From Candidatus Dormiibacterota bacterium (GTDB taxonomy: Bacteria > Acidobacteriota > Polarisedimenticolia > Gp22-AA2): a DNA stretch of 64,000 bases. Where the stretch lies: contig DASQAT010000016.1 in NCBI GenBank assembly GCA_035635555.1, forward strand, positions 1 to 64,000. The letters are read 5' to 3'. Positions 33,069-41,562 of this stretch are shown one piece after another; within the stretch, counting starts at the first letter, position 1; each line of letters starts with the position of its first letter. Under the pieces are notes generated by a model, which was not told where the DNA came from, ran no database searches, and saw nothing but the letters and a program-made list of their open reading frames with translations. The translations under genes were made by a program, and so were the position numbers.

Positions 33069-34355
33069 ATGAAGCAACGCGCGCTCGGAATGGCCCTGAT
33101 CATTACTTGGTGCATGACCTTGCCGCTCCGTGCCGACAGCGTCACGGAGAGGAGCCTGACGCTGCAATTTGTACCTCAGGAAAGCACCGGCTCCAGCGCG
33201 CCGACGCTTGCGGGCGGCATGGCAAACCGCGCCGTCGCCGTGACGTTCGAGGACGTACGCCCACCGTCCGAGGCCGCGGCGGTCGGAGAGGGAACCGATG
33301 ATCACGACCATCTGTTCCCGTGGCATTCCACGAACTCGGTGATGGAATTCGCGACCGAAGTGTTCCATCGCACCTCTGTCGCCTGGGGTATTCAGGAAAG
33401 CGCAGGAGCAGACCTGACCCTCGCGTTACGGATCACGCGTTTCTTCGTGACGGAGAAAGACCAGGCGGTTGGCTCGACCTACGCGGCGGAGGTTCGGATT
33501 GGGTTCGCGCTGAAAGACCGCGCTGGGGCTGTGCTGGCCGATGGTGCCAGCGCAGGCAGCGCCCGGCGGTATGGGCGAAAGCGCAGCGGCGAGAATTGCA
33601 ACGAAGTGCTAAGTGATGCCATCAAAGAAGCGTACGCCAACCTGTTCGACAATCCGAATCTCCAGGCCGCGTGGTCTGGCAAGCGCCCGACGTCGACGAG
33701 TCGATCGAACGACGCGGCGCCACCGGCCGCCGGCACGGCATGGTTCGTCGGTCATCGCTGGCTCGTGACGGCCAATCACGTGGTCGAGGGGCACAGCTCG
33801 TTGTCGATTGTCCTCGAGGGTGGGACGCAGTTGCCGGTGCGCGCGATCACACGGGATGCCGCGAACGACGTCGCGATCCTCGAGCTTGACGCCGATCCAC
33901 CGACGACCACCGGGTGCCTCGTGCTTTCTTCCGGGGGACTGATGATGGGGCAGTCAGTCTTCACGGTCGGCTTTCCCCATCCGGACATCATGGGCACGGG
34001 GCCAAAGCTCACCACCGGGGAGATCAGCGCGGAACAGGGGCTCATGGACGATCCGCGCCTTTACCAGATCTCTGTTCCGGTGCAGATGGGGAATAGCGGC
34101 GGCCCCCTTCTGGGCACGCGTGGCGATGTGGCTGGATTGATTGTCGGCAAGCTGAGTCCACTCGTCATGTTGCGTACGACCGGCGACCTGCCCGAGAATG
34201 TCAACTATGCCCTGAAAGCCGACTATATCCGGCCGCTGCTTCGAGGTCTGTCGTTGTGCCAGTCCCCTCGACCCCAACCAGCGCAAGGCGAGACCGATCT
34301 GAGCGCAGTCGCCGGCCGCGTCCGTCACGCCGTGGTGATCGTCATTGCGAACTAG
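33069..34355 (+). CDS. Secreted trypsin-like serine protease
   Basis: 428 residues. A signal peptide (ALGMALIITWCMTLPLRA) is followed by a roughly 200-residue N-terminal region of unknown fold and a trypsin-like domain with a full triad: His237 (VTANHVVEG), Asp267 (AANDVAILELD) and Ser343 (QMGNSGGPLLG). GNSGGP and the overall pattern fit S1C/DegP-like enzymes, but no PDZ domain follows. The N-terminal region has a lipoprotein-like secondary layout but no lipobox. ATG 33069 has AAAGG upstream. It sits between decayed defence genes, and its lower GC suggests it came with the island. No defence role is implied by sequence. Confidence 0.85.
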   Translation: MKQRALGMALIITWCMTLPLRADSVTERSLTLQFVPQESTGSSAPTLAGGMANRAVAVTFEDVRPPSEAAAVGEGTDDHDHLFPWHSTNSVMEFATEVFHRTSVAWGIQESAGADLTLALRITRFFVTEKDQAVGSTYAAEVRIGFALKDRAGAVLADGASAGSARRYGRKRSGENCNEVLSDAIKEAYANLFDNPNLQAAWSGKRPTSTSRSNDAAPPAAGTAWFVGHRWLVTANHVVEGHSSLSIVLEGGTQLPVRAITRDAANDVAILELDADPPTTTGCLVLSSGGLMMGQSVFTVGFPHPDIMGTGPKLTTGEISAEQGLMDDPRLYQISVPVQMGNSGGPLLGTRGDVAGLIVGKLSPLVMLRTTGDLPENVNYALKADYIRPLLRGLSLCQSPRPQPAQGETDLSAVAGRVRHAVVIVIAN

Positions 34356-34409
34356 AAGACTCCGGGGCCTCCTCTCCGAATTTTCGCGACCGTATCACAC
34401 CGGCGGGCG

Positions 34410-34700
34410 TTAGCCGGCCCTCCTGAACATCCCGTGCCTCTCTTCGACGAACTCGAGGTTCGGTCACATCGCGGGGTCGCGTGGCCGCAGAAGGCGCGCG
34501 TCGTGAAACCCTTACAGGCCGTACTTGAGCATAGGCCCATCCGGCTCCGGGAGAACGTCTAGACGCAGCCCCACGGTCGGGTCCGGCCGCACGCCGAGGA
34601 TGTGGCGGTCGAACGCCGCGTGGTGCAGCTTGGACAGCGCCAGTCCGTTCGGCACAACCGGCCGTCTTCGGGGGTATCATAGGCGGCAATCCACGCCCTA
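34410..34700 (-). pseudogene. Decayed HNH endonuclease C-terminal remnant
   Basis: On the minus strand, after AAYDTPEDG, a one-base shift leads into VVPNGLALSKLHHAAFDRH, the HNH signature seen at the C terminus of restriction-type nucleases. It continues to DGPMLKYGL, where a TAA replaces a likely CAA, runs on as GFHDARLLRPRDPAM to a TGA in place of a likely CGA, and ends EERHGMFRRAG at a TAA (34410-34412). At least one frameshift and two stops make it nonfunctional. No N-terminal part was recognised nearby. Confidence 0.65.
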
Positions 34701-34767
34701 TCCGGATTTTCGTAGCCGGACCGTGACCAGGGCGGTTGAGCCCGTGAGCCACATCTTCAGCAGGCCT

Positions 34768-34796
34768 TTCGGACTTAGCAATTGGGTGTTTATCAT
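34768..34796 (+). promoter_or_regulatory. Candidate promoter of the eight-gene defence operon
   Basis: TTCGGA (34768-34773) and TATCAT (34791-34796) with a 17-nt spacer, about 22 nt before the chosen GTG of the helicase gene. The surrounding sequence is AT-richer than its flanks. No operator dyad was noted. Confidence 0.4.
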
Positions 34797-34817
34797 GCTC
34801 GCCGCAGAAGCAGCAAG

Positions 34818-37800
34818 GTGACCGCCGCCACCAGGATCAGCCCAGGGCAGGTCCTCACCGGCCCGCTCTTCAATGAGCCGATGCGGGTGGAGACCGTCCA
34901 GGGCAATGGTCCAGAAAGCTGGGTGGTCGGGCTGGTTGGTGCGCAGTCGGAGCGCTACCGGAAGGTGACGCTGACCACCGCTGAACTCGCGCGCCTCACG
35001 ATTCTCGACCCTCGTCACTCCTTCAACGGCGATGGGCGCCTTCTCCGTCTCGGTCTCCAGGCCTACGCCCTCGGCATTGCCTACGAGTTCGATCCGTACT
35101 TTGGGCTCTCGATTTCCCGCGTGGATCCCCTCCCCCACCAGCTCGAGGCGGTTTACGACTACCTACTCAAACTCGCGCGGGTGCGGTTTCTCCTGGCCGA
35201 CGACGCCGGAGCGGGCAAGACGATCATGGCGGGCCTGCTCATCCGCGAGCTCGAGCTGCGGGGCCTCGCCGAACGCGTTCTGATCGTCTGCCCGGCCAAC
35301 CTCGCATTCCAGTGGCAGCGCGAGCTGAAAGAGAAATTTGATACCAAGTTTCTCGTGACCAAAGGACAAGATATCCGCGAGCAGTTCGGGGTCAATCAAT
35401 GGCTGGAGCGGAACCGGGTCATCACTTCGCTCGATCTGGCGAAGCGCCAGGACATCCTGCCCGGGCTGCGCCAAGTGCACTGGGATCTCGTCATCGTGGA
35501 TGAGGCGCACCGGATGTCAGCGGCGGACGAAACGCACAAGAGCCTTCGATACAAGCTGGGGGAGCTCTTGCGGGACACCTCGGACCATATGCTTTTGCTC
35601 ACGGCAACCCCACACAAGGGTGACCCGCTGAACTTCAGCCTGTTTCTGCAGCTCCTCGATGCCGACGCATACGCCGACGTGAAGTCGATCCGCGCGGCTA
35701 TGGACCGGCGTCGGGCGCCCTTCTACCTGCGACGCACCAAGGAGGCGATGGTCTACTTCCCGGAGCGCCGACCAGACGGCACCTGGGCCGCCGAGAAGAT
35801 CTTCACCAAGCGCATCCCGCACACGGTGGACTTCCACATCGACGGGGCGGAGTTCGAGCTCTACCGCGAAGTGACGCGGTTTGTGAAGCGCGAGAGCGCG
35901 CGCGCCGCGGCCGAGGGTGAAGACCCGCGCGCCCGCGCGATCGGCTTCCTGATGTCCCTCTACCAGCGACGCCTCGCATCTAGCACGTACGCCATGCGGC
36001 GTTCGCTGGAGAAACGGGCCCTGCGCCTCCAGGAGGGGCTCAAGCGCGCCCAGGACCTGGCCCGGCTGGCGCCGCCTGACATTCCCGGTCCGGAAGAGAT
36101 CGAAGAAATGGAGGAGAGCGAGCGCGAGCGGCTCGAGACTTTGCTCGAAGCCATCACGCTGGCGGGAAGCGCCGAACTGGTGCGAGACGAGGTGGAGGAA
36201 CTGCGGCGCCTGGCGACCCAGGCCCAGGCCGTCGAGAACGCAGGAGCCGAGGCCAAGCTCTCGGAGCTCAAGGGTCTCCTTCGGAAGGAAGGGTTCTTCG
36301 ACCATCCGGACCAGCGCCTGCTCCTCTTCACCGAGTTCAAGGACACGCTGGACTACCTCGTGACGCGGCTCAAGTCATGGGGCTTCCGCGTCGGCTTCAT
36401 CCACGGCGGCATGAAGTCGGGCTCCCGCGATGATCCGGGCACGCGCCTCCATGCCGAGCAGCAGTTCCGGGAAGGCGAGATCCAGGTCCTGGTCGCCACC
36501 GAGGCCGCGGGCGAAGGGATCAACCTCCAGGTTTGCAACATCCTCTTCAACTACGACATCCCCTGGAACCCGAACCGCCTCGAACAGCGGATGGGCCGCA
36601 TCCACCGCTACGGCCAGCGCAAGGACTGCCTGATCTTCAACTTCGTGGCCACCAACACGATCGAGGGGCGCGTCTTGCAGCGGCTGCTGGAGAAGCTCCA
36701 GGAGATCCGAGACGCCTTGGAAGACGATGCCGTCTTCAACGTCGTGGGGGAGGTCCTGCCGGCGGCTCATGTCGAGCGCGTGCTGCGCGACTACTACGCC
36801 GGGCTGCTCGGAGACGCCGACCTCGAGGAGCGCCTTCTCCATAACGTCGACGAGGGACAGTTCCGCGCCATCTGCCAGAACGCCCTGGAAGGGCTGGCGA
36901 GCAAGAAGCTCAACCTCGAGATGCTGATCGAGCGGCGCGCGCGGGCGCAGGAGCGCCGCGTCGTTCCGGAGACCATCGCGCGCTTCCTCCGCGAGGCAGC
37001 CGAGTTCGTGCCGCTCACCCTCAAGACCATCCCAAGCCTGTCGCACACCTTTGAGCCGGCGCGCACGCCTTCGGTCCTTCGTCGCTACGAGAAGGACCCG
37101 GACTGGAAGCTCCCGGCTCTCGCGGACCGCTATCCGCGCTGCTCCACCGACAGGGAGACGGCGGAAACGGAGAAACTGGAATGGGTCACACCCGGCCATC
37201 CGTTGTTCGAATCGATCCGGCGGCATACCCACGCCCAGGCGCTCGATGTCCTCGGCAAGGGCGCGACCTTCCACTCCCTCCAGCACGAGCACCCGGCGCG
37301 CATCGACTTCTACCGGGCGCGAGTGGTGGATGGACTCGGGCAGGTCATCCACGAGCGACTCTTCGCCGTGGAGATCTCCGAGGATGGCGAGCCTCGACTT
37401 CAGGAGCCTGGCCTGCTCGGCAACTTCGCGCCTGCGGATCCGCCGGCCGAGATGCCCGCGGTCGCAGCTCTTCCGGAGCCAACGGCGTGGCTCCACGAGA
37501 ACGCGCTCGCCCCGTTCCTCGAAGAGACTCGCAAGGATCGCCTGGCCGAGGTCGAGCGGGTCAGCTCGCACGTGGAGCTCTCGCTCACCGAGCTGCTTCA
37601 GCGAGCGGACGAGGAGATCGGGCGCGCGGCGGCCGACGTGGAGCAGAAACTCGCCGGCGCAGAGGGACGGCTCGCGCAGGCGGAGACGCGCCACGCGGAG
37701 CTGCTCGCCCGCCGCGAGCGCCGCAGGACCGACCTCGACCGCCAGCGGGCGCTCACGCTCCAGGCGGTGGAGCGGCTCGCGAGCGTCCTCGCGCTGCCGC

Positions 37801-38252
37801 ACCCCGAGCGCGAGGCGCCAGAGGTGCGGCGTCTCAAACCGAACTTCGAGACCGAAGCCGTCGCTATGCGCGTGGTGATGGAGCACGAGCGGGCGCAGGG
37901 TAGGCAGGTCTACGACGTCTCAGAGAAGAACCTGGGCTATGACGTCACGAGCCTCGACCTTGCCTCTGGCGAGCTGCGGCTGATCGAAGTGAAGGGGCTC
38001 GGCGCTGCGAGCGGCACGATCCTGCTCACCCCCAACGAGCGCCGCGTCGCAGAGGATCGGCCCGACTGCTACTGGCTTTACGTCGTCACCAACTGCGACG
38101 ATGCACCGCGGCTCCAGGAGCCGATCCGCGACCCCGCGAGACTCGACTGGCACGAGGTGACGAAGGTCGCGCACTACTACCTGAGCGTGGACGCAATGAA
38201 GAGGCCGATGCTGGTGCGCGAAAGCACACCACCCTATGGTGGCACCTCGTGA
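34818..38252 (+). CDS. SNF2-family helicase with C-terminal DUF3883 domain (DISARM DrmD-like)
   Basis: 1144 residues from GTG 34818. RecA-like domain 1 has Walker A at 128-135 (DDAGAGKT) and DEAH at 228-231, then LLTATPHKGD. Domain 2 has LLFTEFKDTLDYL, LVATEAAGEGINLQVCNILFNYDIPWNPNRLEQRMGRIHRYGQ (motifs V and VI). A long coiled-coil region follows at about residues 900-1000. The C-terminal DUF3883 domain (NLGYDVTSLDLASGELRLIEVKGL) has the D, E-x-K arrangement of a PD-(D/E)XK-like fold. Such helicases translocate on duplex DNA and occur in DISARM class 1 and in helicase-methylase-ATPase cassettes. The start could also be TTG 34782. First gene of the operon. Confidence 0.88.
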   Translation: MTAATRISPGQVLTGPLFNEPMRVETVQGNGPESWVVGLVGAQSERYRKVTLTTAELARLTILDPRHSFNGDGRLLRLGLQAYALGIAYEFDPYFGLSISRVDPLPHQLEAVYDYLLKLARVRFLLADDAGAGKTIMAGLLIRELELRGLAERVLIVCPANLAFQWQRELKEKFDTKFLVTKGQDIREQFGVNQWLERNRVITSLDLAKRQDILPGLRQVHWDLVIVDEAHRMSAADETHKSLRYKLGELLRDTSDHMLLLTATPHKGDPLNFSLFLQLLDADAYADVKSIRAAMDRRRAPFYLRRTKEAMVYFPERRPDGTWAAEKIFTKRIPHTVDFHIDGAEFELYREVTRFVKRESARAAAEGEDPRARAIGFLMSLYQRRLASSTYAMRRSLEKRALRLQEGLKRAQDLARLAPPDIPGPEEIEEMEESERERLETLLEAITLAGSAELVRDEVEELRRLATQAQAVENAGAEAKLSELKGLLRKEGFFDHPDQRLLLFTEFKDTLDYLVTRLKSWGFRVGFIHGGMKSGSRDDPGTRLHAEQQFREGEIQVLVATEAAGEGINLQVCNILFNYDIPWNPNRLEQRMGRIHRYGQRKDCLIFNFVATNTIEGRVLQRLLEKLQEIRDALEDDAVFNVVGEVLPAAHVERVLRDYYAGLLGDADLEERLLHNVDEGQFRAICQNALEGLASKKLNLEMLIERRARAQERRVVPETIARFLREAAEFVPLTLKTIPSLSHTFEPARTPSVLRRYEKDPDWKLPALADRYPRCSTDRETAETEKLEWVTPGHPLFESIRRHTHAQALDVLGKGATFHSLQHEHPARIDFYRARVVDGLGQVIHERLFAVEISEDGEPRLQEPGLLGNFAPADPPAEMPAVAALPEPTAWLHENALAPFLEETRKDRLAEVERVSSHVELSLTELLQRADEEIGRAAADVEQKLAGAEGRLAQAETRHAELLARRERRRTDLDRQRALTLQAVERLASVLALPHPEREAPEVRRLKPNFETEAVAMRVVMEHERAQGRQVYDVSEKNLGYDVTSLDLASGELRLIEVKGLGAASGTILLTPNERRVAEDRPDCYWLYVVTNCDDAPRLQEPIRDPARLDWHEVTKVAHYYLSVDAMKRPMLVRESTPPYGGTS

Positions 38253-38290
38253 CCCGCGAGCACTCTTCCGACCTCATCGTTGGCGGCTAG
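38249..38290 (+). other. Short frame coupled to helicase stop, possible gene remnant
   Basis: GTG 38249 overlaps the helicase stop (GTGA) and reads VTREHSSDLIVGG before TAG; in-frame sequence after the TAG continues NLDVYLAGRR. GTGA overlaps usually couple real genes, so this may be the start of a gene once adjacent to the helicase, cut off when the OLD/UvrD pair inserted. It could equally be chance. Confidence 0.25.
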
Positions 38291-38336
38291 AACCTCGACG
38301 TCTACCTCGCGGGACGCAGAGTTAGGAGCGCCGCAG

Positions 38337-40157
38337 ATGCGCATATCTCAGATTGAGATACGAAACTTCAGGGGCATCCGGCACGGGCGTATTACGTTGC
38401 CCGCTCATGCCGTCCTCCTGGGCGCGAACAACTCGGGCAAGACCACAATCGTCGAATCGCTCGCCCTCCTCTTCGGCCGGGAACGCATGGTCCGGCCGGT
38501 GTCCGACTGGGACTTCTATGGCGGGGCACCTAAACCGGACTCGCGGTTTCATATCATCGCAACCATAACCGGCTTCCCATCTGACGATGCCAAGATGTTA
38601 CCGGGGTGGTTCGTTGGGGAACACGCTGCCCGGCCAGTATGGTGGCACGATGATATGGAAGCTGTTTCCTTTGAGTCAGACCCTCCCGACGGCGCGCGAC
38701 TCGCCGCTCAGGTGGCTCTGACCGGGCGGTATGACGACGAGACGTGCGAGTTCGAGCTGGCCAGGTATTTCTATGACGGGGAGTGCGATCCGTTCACCGA
38801 TGGCTACAATCCAGTATCCGCCCAGGTCGTGCGAGACGTCGGCTTGTTTCTTCTCTCCAGCAACCGGGAATGGGACAGGCTCCTGTCCTTCGGTTCCTCC
38901 ACGTTGCTGAAGGTTCTCCGAGAATACGACGCGCTCCCTGGTAAGGCCCTGGAGGAATTGAAGGCGCAACTCCGAACAGGTGTCGTGAAGATCGAGGAGG
39001 CGTCACCGCTTTGTGACATTCTTGATGCCTCCGCACGGGAACTTCAGTCGTTCCTTCTCATCCAGCCAACCGGCAAGCTGGTCTACAGGCCGACGTCTTT
39101 GGATGCCGTTTCGGTCCTACAAAGCCTCGTGGCCCACGTGTCGGAATCGGACGACCTGCTCGTGCCTGTTTCGCGGCAAGGCGCAGGCATGATCTCACTC
39201 CAGGCGTTTCTCTTGCTTCTGGCTTTTGCGGAACAGCGAAGGACGAAAGACAGGAACTTCATCCTCGCAGCGGAGGAGCCGGAGCTTCACCTGCATCCGT
39301 CTTTACACCAACGGTTGGTGCATCGAATTCGGGCCTCCAGCGTTCAGTCCATCGTTACCACGCAGTCCCCGCATGTTGCGGCAGGCTATCAGCCCTCCGA
39401 GGTCATCTTCGTTAAGAACCTGCGCGGTGAATTGACGGCCGCGCCGGTCAGGAAGGAAGCGATACGGGATATTGGCAGCAAAAGCGTAAGGAAGCTCTAC
39501 CTGGCCCACCGCGGCGCCTTCTATGAAGCACTAATGGGCGGGGTGATCCTCGTACCCGAGGGGATGTACGACTTTGAATGGCTCAGCCTTTGGCAGCGGC
39601 TTGCCCAGTCCTCGCCGGATTCTGCGATGTTCTTCCGCCTCAGGCCTATCACGATCCTGCCGACTAGCGACGCTGCACTTGTGGAGAGCTTCAAGGAGCT
39701 CAGCAAGTTCAGGCTAGATGCGATCCCGGTTGTTGACGGGGATACAGCCGGTACCGGATATCTGAACCAGTTGATCTCCGCGACCCCTTCGCCGTTAAAG
39801 CTCGTTCGTTACGGCGACGGCGCAGCCACGGAGTGTCTCGCGGCTTGGATTCTTGAACCAGCGCTCGCTGCACCAGGAAGCGCCCTGGGCACACTCCTGC
39901 CCAGTCCCGCCAACCGGACCTTGCGCGGTTTGCAGGACGCCCTTGTCGACGCCACTACCAAAAAGGACCGCGAGCTTCGGGAGAATCTGGTGTGGGAATC
40001 GCTTCCCACTCTGGGATGCTGCAACAGGGCGGGCGAGTTCTTCCATGATCTTGCCGCGATAGCCTTCGGAGAACAGCCGAAGAACTCCGGGTGGACCATT
40101 GATACAAAGCCGAGCGGGACCAAGGTCTTCGCCGCCAGCCATATCAGGAGGGCCTGA
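38337..40157 (+). CDS. OLD-family ATPase-TOPRIM nuclease (Gabija GajA-like)
   Basis: 606 residues. The N-terminal ABC-type ATPase has Walker A at 29-36 (GANNSGKT) and a Walker B with EE at 313-314 (ILAAEEPELHLHP). The C-terminal TOPRIM has Glu408 in VILVPEG and Asp467/Asp469 in VVDGDTAG, so the nuclease centre is complete. Length and order match class 2 OLD proteins, including GajA, which nicks DNA when nucleotides are depleted during phage infection. ATG 38337 has GGAG 9 nt upstream. A UvrD-like helicase follows after one base, the arrangement of Gabija. GC is lower than in the flanking helicase and methylase genes. Confidence 0.85.
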   Translation: MRISQIEIRNFRGIRHGRITLPAHAVLLGANNSGKTTIVESLALLFGRERMVRPVSDWDFYGGAPKPDSRFHIIATITGFPSDDAKMLPGWFVGEHAARPVWWHDDMEAVSFESDPPDGARLAAQVALTGRYDDETCEFELARYFYDGECDPFTDGYNPVSAQVVRDVGLFLLSSNREWDRLLSFGSSTLLKVLREYDALPGKALEELKAQLRTGVVKIEEASPLCDILDASARELQSFLLIQPTGKLVYRPTSLDAVSVLQSLVAHVSESDDLLVPVSRQGAGMISLQAFLLLLAFAEQRRTKDRNFILAAEEPELHLHPSLHQRLVHRIRASSVQSIVTTQSPHVAAGYQPSEVIFVKNLRGELTAAPVRKEAIRDIGSKSVRKLYLAHRGAFYEALMGGVILVPEGMYDFEWLSLWQRLAQSSPDSAMFFRLRPITILPTSDAALVESFKELSKFRLDAIPVVDGDTAGTGYLNQLISATPSPLKLVRYGDGAATECLAAWILEPALAAPGSALGTLLPSPANRTLRGLQDALVDATTKKDRELRENLVWESLPTLGCCNRAGEFFHDLAAIAFGEQPKNSGWTIDTKPSGTKVFAASHIRRA

Positions 40158-40158
40158 C

Positions 40159-41562
40159 ATGGGGCAAGTGGCGGTCGTTATCGGCCAGGCGGGGACGGGG
40201 AAGACCACATGGCTCATGGGCAGGGCCAAGGAGTTGGCGCCAGGGCTTGTCGCTGCTGAGCACCAGCGAATGCTCGTCATTACTTACATGCACGGTGCCA
40301 GGCGCAGGCTGGAGCACAAGCTCAAGGACGCCGGCCGGACGATCCCCTACTCAATTGCAACCATTGACGGGTTCGCGTTGTCCATCGTCAACCGCTGGCG
40401 AACTGCCCTGGGACACACGACACCAGTCGCAGCGGTGCCGGGGGATGTGGACTTCGCCGACGGTGTGCTCGGCATCGAGGCCGATTTCGGAAGAGTTGTC
40501 GGCAGCGCGGCTCGGCTGCTTCAGAGCCAGACCGTCGGCGGGATCATCGGCGCAACCTACCCCCTTATCCTCATAGACGAGTTCCAGGACTGCCACGGAC
40601 CACGACTGGAGTTCGTCGCCGCCTTGTCAAAGCAAGGCTCTGTTCTGCTCGCTGCGGACGAGTTCCAACTCCTTGACTCCACGGTTCCGGGCTGCCCGGC
40701 GGTCGAATGGGCAAGGACGCAGACAGCCACCGGGGTGGGGACCATCGAGGAACTCACGACCTGCCATCGGACCTCGGTTACGGGCATCTTGGCCGCCGCG
40801 CGATGCCTTCGGGACAACACCCCCGCAACCGGACGGACTATTCCCGTCGTGTGTTGTCTCAATCATGGACCTGCGGCGTGGAAGATCATCGAGCGGTTGG
40901 TGTGTTGCGCACCCTCTGACCGGTGGACGGGAACGTGCGCATTGATCTGTCCGAGCCACGATCCCGTGTTGGAAAAGGTCCTGGAATCCTGCACAACCCA
41001 GCTTCGGAAGAAGAACCTCGCCCCGATCCGGTGGCAAGTAGAGCGCTCCGCTGAGGAAGAGCAAGGTCGTACTGCCACCAGTCTCGGACTGGCGACGGCC
41101 ACGCCTGACTCGGATGGCAGTTGGCAAACGCCTTCTGGGCCGCTTGATGGGGTTGCCACGAACGTCCTGAATCGCGTTCAGCGTTTTGCGCGGCTCCGAG
41201 GCATCGACGTCATCCCGCACAGGCTCGTGGCTCGGCACGTGGATATGACCGTTCACCAGCAACGGGCCTACTGGTCGCCCTCATCGAGCAGAACGGTGAC
41301 CACGGTACATGGCGCAAAGAACCGGGAGTTCGACAACGTCTTCGTCTTGTGGCCCTACAAGGTTCCCTCGGACGTCGCTCAGCGAAGACGTCTGCTCTAC
41401 AATGCGGTCACTCGCAGTAGACGAAATTGCATGGTGTTGGTCCATGGCGACGAGAATAGGGCCCGCACTGACCCCGTGCTGGCTCTGCTCGGGCTACCTG
41501 AACCTGCCTTCAAGCCAAATCGCACGTTGAGGGAACGAACGACGATGAGGACTGGAAGATAG
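40159..41562 (+). CDS. UvrD/PcrA-like helicase (Gabija GajB-like)
   Basis: 467 residues, short for UvrD and similar to GajB. Walker A is at 9-16 (GQAGTGKT), Walker B at 138-144 (LIDEFQD), motif III reads LAADEFQLLD, and the C terminus carries TVTTVHGAKNREFDNVFV and LLYNAVTRSRRNCMVLV (motifs V and VI). The 2B/1B insertions of full UvrD are reduced. The start ATG 40159 has AGGAGG upstream within the end of the OLD gene. GajB senses DNA ends and activates GajA in known Gabija; I infer the same pairing here. It abuts the DUF1156 gene directly (TAG then ATG). Confidence 0.85.
   Translation: MGQVAVVIGQAGTGKTTWLMGRAKELAPGLVAAEHQRMLVITYMHGARRRLEHKLKDAGRTIPYSIATIDGFALSIVNRWRTALGHTTPVAAVPGDVDFADGVLGIEADFGRVVGSAARLLQSQTVGGIIGATYPLILIDEFQDCHGPRLEFVAALSKQGSVLLAADEFQLLDSTVPGCPAVEWARTQTATGVGTIEELTTCHRTSVTGILAAARCLRDNTPATGRTIPVVCCLNHGPAAWKIIERLVCCAPSDRWTGTCALICPSHDPVLEKVLESCTTQLRKKNLAPIRWQVERSAEEEQGRTATSLGLATATPDSDGSWQTPSGPLDGVATNVLNRVQRFARLRGIDVIPHRLVARHVDMTVHQQRAYWSPSSSRTVTTVHGAKNREFDNVFVLWPYKVPSDVAQRRRLLYNAVTRSRRNCMVLVHGDENRARTDPVLALLGLPEPAFKPNRTLRERTTMRTGR

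Noticed and set aside
34342-34752. 136-codon minus-strand frame over the HNH remnant
   Set aside because: It only passes through the remnant in the wrong frame; the recognisable HNH residues are in a different, interrupted frame.
36375-37886. 503-codon minus-strand frame inside the SNF2 helicase gene
   Set aside because: Antisense shadow of the helicase gene, which carries all SF2 motifs.
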